NCBI GenBank assembly: GCA_963823495.1
Contig: CAWGLV010000001.1
Span: 1,736,001 to 1,800,000, forward strand
Source: DATDAH01 sp963823495
GTDB lineage: Bacteria; Actinomycetota; Acidimicrobiia; Acidimicrobiales; DATDAH01
Direction of reading: 5' to 3'
DNA length: 64,000 nt
Part shown: piece by piece, positions 52,845 to 61,842 of the stretch
Layout of the letters: every line of letters starts with the position of its first letter
Numbering within the stretch: position 1 is the first letter of the stretch
Made by a program: the position numbers and the translations under genes
The notes under the pieces: generated by a model
Seen by the model: the letters and a program-made list of their open reading frames with translations, nothing else
Databases searched by the model: none
Told to the model about the DNA's origin: nothing

Positions 52845-53930
52845 TCATGCGACGGCGGCCGCGAGGAGCTTCTCGTAGGCGGGTTTGACGACGGCGTCGA
52901 TGATCTCCAGGCGCTCGTCGAAGGGGATGAACGCACTCTTCAGGGCATTGATGGTGAGCCACCGCATCTCGGGCAGGCCCCAGCCGAAGGCCTCGTGCAG
53001 GCCGGCGAACTCACCGGACATGGAGATGTCGCTCATCAGCCGGTTGTCGGTGTTGACCGTCACTCGGAAGCGCAGGTCGTGCAGCGCCTTGATCGGGTGT
53101 TGGGCGATCGAGGCGACCGCGCCCGTGCCGACGTTGGAGGTCGGGCACATCTCCAGGGGGATGCGGCGGTCCCGGACGAAGGCGGCCAGCCGCCCGAGGT
53201 GGGCCTCACCGTCGGCGTCGTAGGTGATGTCGTCCACGATGCGCACGCCGTGGCCCAAGCGCTCGGCGCCGCAGAACTGGATCGCCTCCCAGATCGACGG
53301 CAGCCCGAAGGCCTCGCCGGCGTGGATGGTCATGTGGAAGTTCTCCCGCTGGACGTACTCGAAGGCGTCCAGGTGGCGGGTGGGGGGGAAGCCCTTCTCG
53401 GGCCCCGCGATGTCGAAGCCGATCACACCGATGTCCCGGTGGCGGACGGCGAGTTCGGCGATCTCGGTGGAGTGCGCCTGCTGGCGCATGGCCGAGAGCA
53501 GGGAGCGCACGGTGATGCCCCGTCCTCGGGCCCCGGCCGCGAACCCGGCGGTGACGGCGTCCACGACCTCGTCCATGGTGAGCCCGGCCTCGACGTGCTG
53601 TTCGGGCGCGTAGCGGATCTCGGCGTAGACGACCCCGTCGGTGGCCAGGTCCTCGGCGCACTCGGCCGCGACCCGCTCGATGGCGTCCCGGGTCTGCATG
53701 ACCCCGACCGTGTGCTCGAAGGCCTCGAGGTACTCCTCGAGGGAGTTGCCGCCGGCGCCGCGGGTGAACCAGCGGCTCAGGTCGTCGACGTCGGTGGTCG
53801 GCAGGGCGGCATAACCCTGCTCGGCCGCCAGCTCGATGACCGTGGCGGGCCGGAGCCCGCCGTCGAGGTGGTCGTGGAGCAGGGCCTTGGGCGCCTGCCG
53901 AATGGTCTCGAGGTCGAGGTCGGCTCCCAT
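52845..53930 (-). CDS. add: Adenosine deaminase
   Basis: 361 residues. Metal ligands KALLHDHLDGGLRP (HxH ~19-21), HAGEAFGLPS (~203), and HGVRI; catalytic His/Asp in CPTSNVGT and VNTDNRLMS (~275). Converts (deoxy)adenosine to (deoxy)inosine, the substrate form of trimeric PNP. ATG 53930 has TACCAT 6 bases upstream on the minus strand. Monocistronic. Part of the nucleoside neighbourhood. Confidence 0.95.
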   Translation of the reverse strand: MGADLDLETIRQAPKALLHDHLDGGLRPATVIELAAEQGYAALPTTDVDDLSRWFTRGAGGNSLEEYLEAFEHTVGVMQTRDAIERVAAECAEDLATDGVVYAEIRYAPEQHVEAGLTMDEVVDAVTAGFAAGARGRGITVRSLLSAMRQQAHSTEIAELAVRHRDIGVIGFDIAGPEKGFPPTRHLDAFEYVQRENFHMTIHAGEAFGLPSIWEAIQFCGAERLGHGVRIVDDITYDADGEAHLGRLAAFVRDRRIPLEMCPTSNVGTGAVASIAQHPIKALHDLRFRVTVNTDNRLMSDISMSGEFAGLHEAFGWGLPEMRWLTINALKSAFIPFDERLEIIDAVVKPAYEKLLAAAVA

Positions 53931-53936
53931 GGCTGG

Positions 53937-53942
53937 ATGGTA
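53937..53942 (-). promoter_or_regulatory. TANNNT -10 box (TACCAT), leaderless add promoter
   Basis: TACCAT ends 6 bases before ATG 53930. The remaining gap to 54057 contains AGGCTC-18-GAGCCT (54029-54058), a weak hairpin over the stop of the upstream gene. Confidence 0.55.
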
Positions 53943-54057
53943 ACGACGACGGCCGCCGTCGGCCTGCGCCACCACTCGCCCCGACCAGGCCGGTGCCCAG
54001 GATCTCGCCGCGCCATGACTCGGGCCAAAGGCTCTGCCTCTGGGTGTCCGAGGAGCC

Positions 54058-54897
54058 TCACCCGACCGGCCGGAGGGGCAGGTCCGGGCGCTGGAGCCAG
54101 TTGTCGTCGGGGTAGTCGGCGGCCCGCTCGATGACGTGCAGGGTGTAGGCGTGCCGTGAGCGGTCGGACCGGTTCGGCCCCGACCGGTGGGGGAGCGCCC
54201 CGTTCAGGACGACAAGGGTGCCGGTGGGCACCTCCAGGGGCACCAGGCCGTCCTCGGGGTAGGGCGAGGCGTCGAGGACCTCCATCAGCGTGCCCCCGTG
54301 CCCGTCGCGCCGGAAGCGGGACTTCACCGGGATGTCCTGGCCGCCGGGCAGGGCCCACAGGCACCCGTTCTCGAGGGTCGCCTCCTCGAGGGCGAACCAG
54401 AAGCCGGTCACCGACCTCGGCTCGGTCCACAGGAAGGTGTGATCGGTGTGGCTGGTCACCTCACCGCCGATGCGGGGTTGCTTGAAGATGTACATCGACT
54501 GCAGGATCGTCGGGTCGTCGTAGCCGAGGTCGTCGCACAGCTCGGCCAGCTCGGGGGTGTGGCTGAAGCGCTCGAAGACCGGTTCCAGGTCGTGCATGGC
54601 GTGACCCAGCTTGTTGATCGAGAGGCCCTTGGCCTGTCGCAGCTCGCCGGCGGCGTCGAAGGCCTCCTCCTCGAAGAAGAACCGGGTCTTGTCGCCCGAG
54701 GTGAGGAAGTACTCGTCGCTGTGGCGGCTCTGCTCGTTGGTCGTGAAGATCGACTTCACCCCCGCGTCGGGCTCGAAGTCGTCGACCAGCGCCTCGGCCC
54801 GGGCCTTCAGCTGGCCACAGGCCGCGACCGACACGAAGTCCCGGAGAACCAGGAAGCCATCCCGCCGGAAGTCCGCCAGCTGGTCCGCGCTCAGCAC
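54058..54897 (-). CDS. Phytanoyl-CoA dioxygenase-family protein (PhyH)
   Basis: 279 residues. Jelly-roll Fe(II)/2-oxoglutarate fold: FRRDGFLVLRDFVS start, TSHTDHTFLWTEP (HxD iron ligands ~155), FWFALEEATLENGCLWALPG, and GTLVVLNGALPHRSGPNRSDRSRHAYTLHV (distal His and 2OG-binding Arg). Hydroxylates a substrate of unknown identity. GTG start with TAGCGT 6 bases upstream. Upstream hairpin separates it from deoA. Confidence 0.9.
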   Translation of the reverse strand: MLSADQLADFRRDGFLVLRDFVSVAACGQLKARAEALVDDFEPDAGVKSIFTTNEQSRHSDEYFLTSGDKTRFFFEEEAFDAAGELRQAKGLSINKLGHAMHDLEPVFERFSHTPELAELCDDLGYDDPTILQSMYIFKQPRIGGEVTSHTDHTFLWTEPRSVTGFWFALEEATLENGCLWALPGGQDIPVKSRFRRDGHGGTLMEVLDASPYPEDGLVPLEVPTGTLVVLNGALPHRSGPNRSDRSRHAYTLHVIERAADYPDDNWLQRPDLPLRPVG

Positions 54898-54903
54898 GCC
54901 TGC

Positions 54904-54909
54904 ACGCTA
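54904..54909 (-). promoter_or_regulatory. TANNNT -10 box (TAGCGT), minus strand
   Basis: TAGCGT ends 6 bases before GTG 54897. Confidence 0.55.
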
Positions 54910-54920
54910 CCGCTCCCCTT

Positions 54921-54968
54921 CTGGCGCCCGATTGCGGCGCCTGGACACCACGATCGGGCGCCAGAACG
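54921..54968. terminator. Hairpin after deoA; repeat family copy 2
   Basis: Arms CTGGCGCCCGAT (54921-54932) and ATCGGGCGCCAG (54953-54964), extended by TT/AA, 20-base loop. On the minus strand it follows deoA and precedes the phyH promoter, so it can end the importer-deoA transcript. Its 48 bases match 26733-26780 in length, both ends and the ATTGMGGCGCC core. Confidence 0.65.
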
Positions 54969-54980
54969 CATCTGTCGGGG

Positions 54981-56267
54981 TCAGTCGGCGGTGATGCGGT
55001 CGAGGACCAGCGGTGGGGGTTCGGCGGGGTCCGGGCCGATCGTCCAACCGTCGGCCAAGGCCTCGCGGGCGCCGGCGAAGCGATGGGGCTCATCGGTCCG
55101 CAGCTCGAGCAGGGGCTCGCCGGCCCGGACGACGTCGCCGACCTTGGCGTGGCAGATGACTCCCGCGGTCGCGCTGACGGCGTCCTCCTTGCGGGCCCGC
55201 CCGGCACCGAGGCGCCAGGCCGCCACGCCCACCGCTCGGGCGTCGAGGCGCTGGAGCACGCCGTCGGCCTCCGCGTCGACCATGTCGTTCTCGGCCGCCA
55301 CCGGCAGGGGGGCGTCGGGGTCGCCGCCCTGGGCGGCCACGATGGCCCGCCAGCGGTCCATCGCTCGGCCATCGGCCAGGGCTTCGGCGGGGTCGATGTC
55401 CAGGCCGGCGAGGTGGACCATCTCCCGGGCCAGGGCCAGGGTCACCCCGACCACGTCGGCGGGACCGCCGCCGGCCAGCACCTCGACGGACTCCTCGACT
55501 TCGAGGGCGTTGCCGGCGGTGCGGCCCAGGGGTTGATCCATGGCGGTGAGCAGTGCGGTGGTGCGCACCCCGTGGGCGGTTCCCAGTTCGACCATGGTGC
55601 GAGCCAGTTCCCGGCCCCCCTTGTCCGGGTCGGGGATGAACGCGCCGGAGCCGATCTTCACGTCGAGGACCAGGGCGTCGGTGCCCTCGGCGATCTTCTT
55701 GGACATGATCGACGAGGCGATGAGCGGGATGGACTCGACGGTGGCCGTGGTGTCACGCAGGGCGTAGAGCCGACGGTCAGCCGGGGCCAGGCCGGGGCCG
55801 GCGGCGCAGATGACGCCCCCCTCGGCGGCCAGCAACTCGAGGAACTCCTTGTTGCTGAGCGTGGCCCGCCAACCGGGGATGGACTCCATCTTGTCCAGGG
55901 TTCCGCCCGTGTGGCCCAGGCCCCGGCCGGAGAGCTGCGGCACCGCCAGCCCGCAGGCGGCGGCCACGGGGATGAGCGACAGGGACACCTTGTCGCCCAC
56001 GCCGCCGGTCGAGTGCTTGTCCACGGTCGGTCGGGTGATGGTGGACAGATCGAGGCGTTCGCCCGAGTCGATCATGGCTTGGGTGAACGTGGCCAGCTCC
56101 TCGGGCTCCATGCCCCGCCAGAAGATGGCCATCGCCAACGCCGAGGCCTGCTCGTCGGCCACGGTGCCCTCGGTGTAGGCGGCCATGAACCAGCGGATCT
56201 GATCGTCCGACAGGCGGTTGCCGTCCCGCTTGGTGCGGATGACGTCGATGGCGGTGTGCGTGCTCAC
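54981..56267 (-). CDS. deoA: Thymidine/pyrimidine-nucleoside phosphorylase
   Basis: 428 residues. MAIFWRGMEPEE, VDKHSTGGVGDKVSLSLIP (phosphate/sugar loop, ~84), SGRGLGHTGGTLDKMESIPG (~117), VKIGSGAFIPD (~197) and a C-terminal PYNP barrel-sandwich domain. Splits thymidine, deoxyuridine and perhaps uridine with phosphate to base plus (deoxy)ribose-1-P. Last gene of the importer-cdd-deoA operon; product would flow through the mutase to DeoC in the BMC. Confidence 0.96.
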   Translation of the reverse strand: MSTHTAIDVIRTKRDGNRLSDDQIRWFMAAYTEGTVADEQASALAMAIFWRGMEPEELATFTQAMIDSGERLDLSTITRPTVDKHSTGGVGDKVSLSLIPVAAACGLAVPQLSGRGLGHTGGTLDKMESIPGWRATLSNKEFLELLAAEGGVICAAGPGLAPADRRLYALRDTTATVESIPLIASSIMSKKIAEGTDALVLDVKIGSGAFIPDPDKGGRELARTMVELGTAHGVRTTALLTAMDQPLGRTAGNALEVEESVEVLAGGGPADVVGVTLALAREMVHLAGLDIDPAEALADGRAMDRWRAIVAAQGGDPDAPLPVAAENDMVDAEADGVLQRLDARAVGVAAWRLGAGRARKEDAVSATAGVICHAKVGDVVRAGEPLLELRTDEPHRFAGAREALADGWTIGPDPAEPPPLVLDRITAD

Positions 56268-56276
56268 GGTCCCTCC

Positions 56277-56675
56277 TCAGAGGTCGTCGGGCCCGAAGGC
56301 GTGAGGGAGCAGCTCACCGAGGGTCAACGGCCCGTCGGGCGTGTCGATCAGCAGGGCCCGGCCCCCGAACTCGTAGAGGACCTGCCGGCATCCCCCGCAG
56401 GGCATCAGCAGCTCGCGGCGGTCGGCAGCGAGACAGGAAAGGGCCACCAGCCGACCTCCGCCCGAGGCCGCCAAGGCCGAGGCCACGCCGGACTCGGCAC
56501 AGAGGGTGAGGCCGTAGGAGGCGTTCTCCACGTTGCAGCCCGAGATCACCCGTCCGTCGTCGGTGACCGCGGCGGCCCCCACACGGAGCCCCGAGTAGGG
56601 GGCGTAGGCGGCGCGGCCCGCGGTCTGCGCCGTGTCCCGCAGCTCGTCCCAGTCGATCGCCGGACCGTCGCTCAC
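56277..56675 (-). CDS. cdd: Cytidine deaminase
   Basis: 132 residues, tetrameric CDA type. NVENASYGLTLCAESGV with CAE zinc/proton-shuttle motif (~52-54) and MPCGGCRQVLYEF (Cys ~87, 90). Deaminates (deoxy)cytidine to (deoxy)uridine for DeoA. GTG overlaps the permease stop by 4 bases; deoA follows 9 bases later. Operon position directly behind the importer supports a catabolic role. Confidence 0.95.
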   Translation of the reverse strand: MSDGPAIDWDELRDTAQTAGRAAYAPYSGLRVGAAAVTDDGRVISGCNVENASYGLTLCAESGVASALAASGGGRLVALSCLAADRRELLMPCGGCRQVLYEFGGRALLIDTPDGPLTLGELLPHAFGPDDL

Positions 56676-57898
56676 TCGACCTGGCCTTTGCGCCACGGCC
56701 GGCCTTCCTGCGCCGGCGGCCGGAGGCGCTGGGAGGCGATGCTCAGCACGAGGAGGGTGATGACATACGGGGTGGCCTGGATGAACTCGGGCTGGACCTT
56801 GTCGCTGGTGAAGTACCACAGGCCGACGAGCAGACCGAGCACGGCGGCGATGACGGCCTGCCGCCGCCGACCCTGCTTCAGCAGGATCGCGGCATAGGCG
56901 ATCGCGGCCAGGGTGACGAAGAACAGCAGGGCATGGACGGCGGGCCGGTCCCGCAGCTGCAGGGCGTCCGCGAAGCCGAACAGGCCTGCGCCCGCGGCCG
57001 CGCCGAAGGGCATCCAGTTGCCGAAGATCATCGCGGCGAGGCCGATGAACCCGCGGCCACCGGTCTGGCCCTGGCGGTAGATGCCGGCGGCTTCGATGGC
57101 GAGGAAGGCCCCGGCCAGGCCGGCCAGGCCTCCGCTGATGAGCACGGCGGCGTACCGCATTCGGTACACGGGCACGCCCAGGGAGTCGGCCCCGGTCGGG
57201 TTCTCGCCGCAGGAACGCAGCCGGAGGCCGAACACGGTGCGCCACAGGAGCCACCAGGTGAACGGCACGATGAGAAGGGCGATGAGGGTCAGGTACGACA
57301 GGTTGTGGGTGAACCCGCGCGCCAAACCGGCGAGGTCGGACACCAAGAGCCAGCTCTTGTCCTCCAGCCAGCCGAGCACGTCAGGGGACTGCCAGCCGAA
57401 GAGGTCGCCGCCCGCGAGGATCGGCACGTCGAGCTTGCCCACGCCCTCGACCCGCGGCGACTGGGTGGCGCCCCCGCCGGGGACCCCGTCGTAGACCTCG
57501 ACGGACAGGTAGCGGGCGATGCCGCCGGCCAGGGTGATGATGGCCACCCCGGAGATGATGTGGTCCACCCCGAAGGTGACCGTCGCCGAGGCGTGCAGCA
57601 GGCCGGCGGCCATCCCGCCCGCCACGCCGATGGCGACGCCCCACCACGGCCCGTACTGCCACGCGCCCCAGGCCCCGAACCAGGTGCCGAGGATCATCAT
57701 CCCCTCGAGGCCGATGTTGATGATCCCTGACCGCTCGGCGTAGAGGCCGCCGAGGGCCGCCAGCCCGATGGGCACCGCGAGGCGCAGCGTCGTGGCGAAG
57801 GTGCCACTCGAGGTGAGGTCCGGGTTGTCGGTGATCCACCGCACGGCGGCGAGCAGGAAGAACAGGCCGCCGGCGAGGATGAGGGCTCGGCGCTTCAT
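56672..57898 (-). CDS. Nucleoside ABC importer, permease 2
   Basis: 408 residues with about ten hydrophobic helices. BPD_transp_2 family (RbsC/LivHM-like): YAERSGIINIGLEGMMILGTWFG (~55) is the hallmark of NupC/BmpC-type nucleoside permeases, and GENPTGADSLGVPVYRMRY (~235) the coupling loop. C-terminal extension of ~40 residues. Pairs with permease 1. ATG overlaps permease 1 by 4 bases. Confidence 0.9.
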   Translation of the reverse strand: MKRRALILAGGLFFLLAAVRWITDNPDLTSSGTFATTLRLAVPIGLAALGGLYAERSGIINIGLEGMMILGTWFGAWGAWQYGPWWGVAIGVAGGMAAGLLHASATVTFGVDHIISGVAIITLAGGIARYLSVEVYDGVPGGGATQSPRVEGVGKLDVPILAGGDLFGWQSPDVLGWLEDKSWLLVSDLAGLARGFTHNLSYLTLIALLIVPFTWWLLWRTVFGLRLRSCGENPTGADSLGVPVYRMRYAAVLISGGLAGLAGAFLAIEAAGIYRQGQTGGRGFIGLAAMIFGNWMPFGAAAGAGLFGFADALQLRDRPAVHALLFFVTLAAIAYAAILLKQGRRRQAVIAAVLGLLVGLWYFTSDKVQPEFIQATPYVITLLVLSIASQRLRPPAQEGRPWRKGQVE

Positions 57899-59010
57899 GC
57901 CGGGGCCCCCGCCGGGCCGATCTCGGTCGTCTCTGTGGGTGGCGGGCCCTCCTCGCCGATGAGCTGTCGCTGCTGGCGCTCGATGACCCGCTGGACGAGC
58001 TCGTAGGCGATCACCACGGAGAGGACGATGACCCCCTCCATGATGACGACGATCTCCTTGGCGATGCCCTCGAGGTCGAGGATCTGCGCACTGCGGTCAA
58101 GGAAGGCGAGGAGGAGGGCGCCGACGCCGATGCCGAGCGGGTTGTTCCGGCCGAGGAGGGCGACGGTGATCCCCGCGAACCCGAGGCCTGTCGGGAAGTC
58201 GAGGCCGTAGTTGTGGGAGAAGCCGAGGAGGCTGGACATGCCCACCAGCCCGGCGACGAGCCCGGAGAGCATCATCCCCTTCACGATCATGGAGTCCGAG
58301 GCCACGCCGCTCGCCTTGGCGGCCAGTGGGTTGAGGCCGCTGGCCCGGAGGTCGAAACCGAAGCGGGTCCGCCAGATGAGGATGTAGTAGAGGATGCCGA
58401 CGAGCACGGCGACCAGGACGAAGCCGCCGACGTCGGCGTTGGGGCCGAGGTGGAAGATGTCGGGGAACCAGCCGGACTCGGGGATCTTCTCGGTCTGGAG
58501 GTTCAGGGTCTCATCGCCCCGGTCGAGGAAGTGGTTGGCCAGCAGGTAGCTCACCAGTGACACGGCGATGAAGTTGAGCATGATCGTGGAGATCACCTCG
58601 CTCACCCCGCGGGTGACCTTGAGCACGCCCGGAATGGCGCCCCAGGCCATGCCGGTCGCCATGGCCGCCACCAGGATCAGGCTCACGTGGAGGACGGCGG
58701 GGAGCTCGACCGAGGCCCCGACGTAGGCGGCCACCAGGGCGGCGATGGTGAACTGGCCCTCGACCCCGATGTTGAACAGGCCCATCTTGAAGGCGATGGC
58801 GAAGGCCACACCGGACAGGTACAGGGGGACGGCCCGGTCGATGATCGACGCGATCGACCCCTCGGTGGTGCCGAAGTCCCACATCAGGCGGAAGGCCTCG
58901 ATGGGGTCGCTCCCGCTGGCTCTGAGCACGAGGCCCGAGATGAAGAGGGCGAACAGCACCGCGGCGACCGGCGCCAGGAGGCGGAGCAGGGGAATGGTCA
59001 GGCGCTGCAT
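57895..59010 (-). CDS. Nucleoside ABC importer, permease 1
   Basis: 371 residues, about nine hydrophobic helices; VAFAIAFKMGLFNIGVEGQFTIAA (~70, read in parts) is the NupB/BmpB signature, GLNPLAAKASGVASDSMIV the coupling helix. Forms the heterodimeric channel with permease 2. C-terminal cytoplasmic tail of ~35 residues. One base separates it from the ATPase stop. Confidence 0.9.
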   Translation of the reverse strand: MQRLTIPLLRLLAPVAAVLFALFISGLVLRASGSDPIEAFRLMWDFGTTEGSIASIIDRAVPLYLSGVAFAIAFKMGLFNIGVEGQFTIAALVAAYVGASVELPAVLHVSLILVAAMATGMAWGAIPGVLKVTRGVSEVISTIMLNFIAVSLVSYLLANHFLDRGDETLNLQTEKIPESGWFPDIFHLGPNADVGGFVLVAVLVGILYYILIWRTRFGFDLRASGLNPLAAKASGVASDSMIVKGMMLSGLVAGLVGMSSLLGFSHNYGLDFPTGLGFAGITVALLGRNNPLGIGVGALLLAFLDRSAQILDLEGIAKEIVVIMEGVIVLSVVIAYELVQRVIERQQRQLIGEEGPPPTETTEIGPAGAPA

Positions 59011-59011
59011 G

Positions 59012-60523
59012 TCAGGCGGCCTCGCCGCCCCGGGCCCCGGTCATGTACGAGCCCAGTTCCTGGGGGGTCACCTTGGCCGGGTCCAACTCGGCCACGATCC
59101 GTCCCCGCAGCATCACCAGCAGGCGGTCGGAGAGGCCGATCAGCTCTTCGAGGTCGGCGGACACCAACAGCACGGCCATCCCCGCGCCGCGGGCGTCACG
59201 CAGGTGGTCCCACACGGCGGCCTGGGCCCCGACATCCACACCCCGGGTCGGGTGGTTGGCGAGCAGGACCCGGGGGCCCGCGGTCAGTTCCCGACCGACG
59301 ATCAGCTTCTGCTGGTTGCCGCCGGAGAGCGCGAACCCGGCCACGTCGACCCCTGGGGTGCGGACGTCGTAGGTGGCCAGGATCTCCTCGGTCCGGCCCT
59401 TGGCCCCCGGCCGGTCGATCCACGGTCCCTTGGCGAACGGGGCCTGTGTCTGGTGGCCGAGCATGGCGTTCTCCCAGATGGGGGAGCCCATCAGCATCCC
59501 GCGGCGGTGACGGTCCTCGGGGATGTAGCCGATGCCGGCCTCGCGGCGTCCCCGGGTGCGCAGTGCCGCGATGTCCTCACCTCCCAGGGCGATGGCGCCC
59601 TCGACGGTCGGCACCAGGCCGAGGATCACGTCGATCAGCTCGGACTGCCCGTTTCCCTCCACCCCGGCGATGCCAACCACCTCGCCCCGGTGGACCGCGA
59701 ACCCGACGTCGTGGAGCAGGTACCGCTCGTCCTCCCTCACCGAGACGTCGCGCAGTTCGAGCTCGACCACGTCGGTGACCGTGGAGTCACGGGTCTCGGG
59801 CACGGGCAGCTCGCTGCCGACCATCAGCTCCGCCAGCCGGCCGGCGGTGACGTCCTTCGGGTCGACGGTGGCCACGGTGCGCCCGGCGCGCAGGACGGTG
59901 ATGGCGTCGGCGATGGCGAGCACCTCGTCGAGCTTGTGGGAGATGAAGATGATGGTCTCGCCCTGGGCCTTGAGCTCCCGGAGGTTCTCGAACAGCTCCT
60001 CGATCTCCTGGGGGACGAGGACCGCCGTCGGCTCGTCGAGGATCAGGATCCGGGCGCCCCGGTAGAGCACCTTGATGATCTCGACCCGCTGACGCTCGCC
60101 GACGCCGAGGGTCTCCACCATCTCGTCGGGGTGGACCTCGAGGCCGTAGGCCGCGGCCAGCTCGTCGATGCGCTCCTTGGCCTGTCGGAAGTCGATTCGA
60201 CCCACCGAGGCCGGCTCGTCGCCGAGGATGACGTTCTCCAGCACCGTGAGCTGATCGGCCAGCATGAAGTGCTGGTGCACCATCCCGATGCCGGCGGCGA
60301 TGGCGTCCTTGGGAGAGCGGTAGGTCACCGGCTCGCCGTCGACCGCCATCGACCCCTCATCGGGCGGCTGCATGCCGTAGAGGATCTTCATGAGGGTGGA
60401 CTTGCCTGCGCCGTTCTCGCCCACGAGGGCGTGGATCTCGCCCCGTCGCACCGCGAGGTCGACGCCGTCGTTGGCGATCACCCCGGGGAAGCGCTTGACG
60501 ATCCCCTCGAGCTGTACGGCCAT
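59012..60523 (-). CDS. Nucleoside ABC importer, duplicated ATPase
   Basis: About 503 residues with two ABC domains as in RbsA/NupA. Domain 1: Walker A GENGAGKSTLMKIL (~38), signature LGVGERQRVEI (~140), Walker B RILILDEPTAVL. Domain 2: GVEGNGQSELIDVI (degenerate Walker A, ~290), ALSGGNQQKLIVGREL signature, VLLANHPTRGVD. Second-site degeneracy is normal here. Several starts possible (60556, 60541, 60523); ATG 60523 gives the family N-terminus MAVQLEGIVKRFPG. Confidence 0.92.
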   Translation of the reverse strand: MAVQLEGIVKRFPGVIANDGVDLAVRRGEIHALVGENGAGKSTLMKILYGMQPPDEGSMAVDGEPVTYRSPKDAIAAGIGMVHQHFMLADQLTVLENVILGDEPASVGRIDFRQAKERIDELAAAYGLEVHPDEMVETLGVGERQRVEIIKVLYRGARILILDEPTAVLVPQEIEELFENLRELKAQGETIIFISHKLDEVLAIADAITVLRAGRTVATVDPKDVTAGRLAELMVGSELPVPETRDSTVTDVVELELRDVSVREDERYLLHDVGFAVHRGEVVGIAGVEGNGQSELIDVILGLVPTVEGAIALGGEDIAALRTRGRREAGIGYIPEDRHRRGMLMGSPIWENAMLGHQTQAPFAKGPWIDRPGAKGRTEEILATYDVRTPGVDVAGFALSGGNQQKLIVGRELTAGPRVLLANHPTRGVDVGAQAAVWDHLRDARGAGMAVLLVSADLEELIGLSDRLLVMLRGRIVAELDPAKVTPQELGSYMTGARGGEAA

Positions 60524-60576
60524 CGTCTGGTCCGCTTCCACCTGCCTCCTCACCATCCCCGTCGCCCCTGAAAACG

Positions 60577-60612
60577 CTGACGGACCCGGGCACACTAGCC
60601 CGGGTCCGTCAG
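60577..60612 (-). terminator. 15-bp hairpin with T-run between SBP and ATPase genes
   Basis: Arms 60577-60591 and 60598-60612 are perfectly complementary with a 6-base loop; on the minus strand CG then TTTT follows. This is a rho-independent-like element inside the importer operon, likely allowing more binding protein than transporter to be made. Confidence 0.75.
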
Positions 60613-60648
60613 TCGGATTTCCTGCAGGGGTGGTCTCACCCCCGGCGA

Positions 60649-61728
60649 TCAGCCCTCCGGGACGGTGGGCACTTCGATGTCGCCGCTGACGATCTGCGCC
60701 TTCAGCTCCTCGAGCTCGGCGATGGTCTCCTCGCTGAGGAAGTCACCACTCGTGGAGTAGCCGACACCGTCGACCGAGAGGTCGAACACCGTCGTCTGCC
60801 CGCCGACCTCTTCGCCGGCGACCGCGGCGGCGATGGTGTTGTACACCGCCACGTTGACCTGCTTCAGCATGGACGTGAGGATCACGTCCTGCACCGCCGG
60901 GTCGGCGGTGTTGTACTGGTCGGAGTCCACGCCGATGGCCCAGACGTCGTCGCCACCCTCGCGAGCGGCCACGGCGGCCTCGAACACGCCACCACCGGAA
61001 CCACCGGCCGCGGCGTAGACCACGTCGGCGCCGCTCTCGTACATGCTGGTGGCGACCTCGTTGCCCCGAGCGGGGTCGTTGAAGCCGTCGAAGTCCGGCG
61101 GCTCGGTGAGGTACTCGACGTCGACGGTGATCGCCGGGTCGACGGCGGCCACGCCGGCGGCGAAGCCGGCCTCGAACTTCTGGATCAGCTCGATGTTCAC
61201 GCCGCCGATGAACCCGACGTGGTCGGTCTCGGTGGTGAGGGCCGCGGCGGCCCCGACCAGGAACGAGCCCTGCTCTTCGGCGAACACCAGGTTGGCCAGG
61301 TTGGGCAGGTCGTTGGCCGCGTCGTCGACGATGGCGAACGTGCTGTCCGGGCAGTTCTCGGCCACGGCCGCGATCGACTCGGAGTACAGGAAGCCCACGC
61401 CGATGATCAGGTTGGTCTGGTTGTCACACAGCAGCTGCAGCAGCTCCTGGCGGTTCTCGCCCCCTTCGTCGGGCTCGAGCTCCTCGGCGGAGATGCCGAA
61501 CTCCTCGACCGCCTGGTCGAGGCCCGCCGCCGCGGAGTCGTTGAAGGACTGGTCGCCACGGCCACCGAGGTCGTAGGCGAGGCCGACGGTGAGGTCGCTG
61601 GTCTCCGTCGCGGTGTCGTCGGTCGCCGTGTCCGAGCTGCTGTCGCTGTCGTCACCGCAGGCGGCGGCGAGCAGCATGAAGCCCATCAGCAGCCCGAGCA
61701 ACGCCCTGAGCTTGCGGTGTCTAAGCAC
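60649..61728 (-). CDS. BMP/PnrA-family nucleoside-binding lipoprotein
   Basis: About 359 residues. Signal peptide with lipobox LLAAAC (Cys ~22), Asp/Ser spacer, then the BMP fold: GLAYDLGGRGDQSFNDSAAAGL (~50, read in parts), GVGFLYSESIAAVAENCPDSTFAIVDD, GFIGGVNIELIQKFEAGF, and GVDSDQYNTADPAVQDVILTSMLKQV. PnrA relatives bind purine and pyrimidine nucleosides outside the membrane. GTG 61728 with AGGGGAG 8 bases upstream. First gene of the importer-cdd-deoA operon. Confidence 0.93.
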   Translation of the reverse strand: MLRHRKLRALLGLLMGFMLLAAACGDDSDSSSDTATDDTATETSDLTVGLAYDLGGRGDQSFNDSAAAGLDQAVEEFGISAEELEPDEGGENRQELLQLLCDNQTNLIIGVGFLYSESIAAVAENCPDSTFAIVDDAANDLPNLANLVFAEEQGSFLVGAAAALTTETDHVGFIGGVNIELIQKFEAGFAAGVAAVDPAITVDVEYLTEPPDFDGFNDPARGNEVATSMYESGADVVYAAAGGSGGGVFEAAVAAREGGDDVWAIGVDSDQYNTADPAVQDVILTSMLKQVNVAVYNTIAAAVAGEEVGGQTTVFDLSVDGVGYSTSGDFLSEETIAELEELKAQIVSGDIEVPTVPEG

Positions 61729-61842
61729 GTGTTCTCCCCTTGTCACATCTTCGTGTTGTCTGGCGGACGCTCGTCCGCTCGAGGGCAACGTAGCCGCGCG
61801 GCCCACCCGGTGCCCAGGGGAGCCGGCGACGGGCCGGTGGAC

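Noticed and set aside
52845..61728. Mobile island carrying the nucleoside genes
   Set aside because: No integrase, transposase, tRNA or flanking direct repeats, and base composition matches the surroundings.
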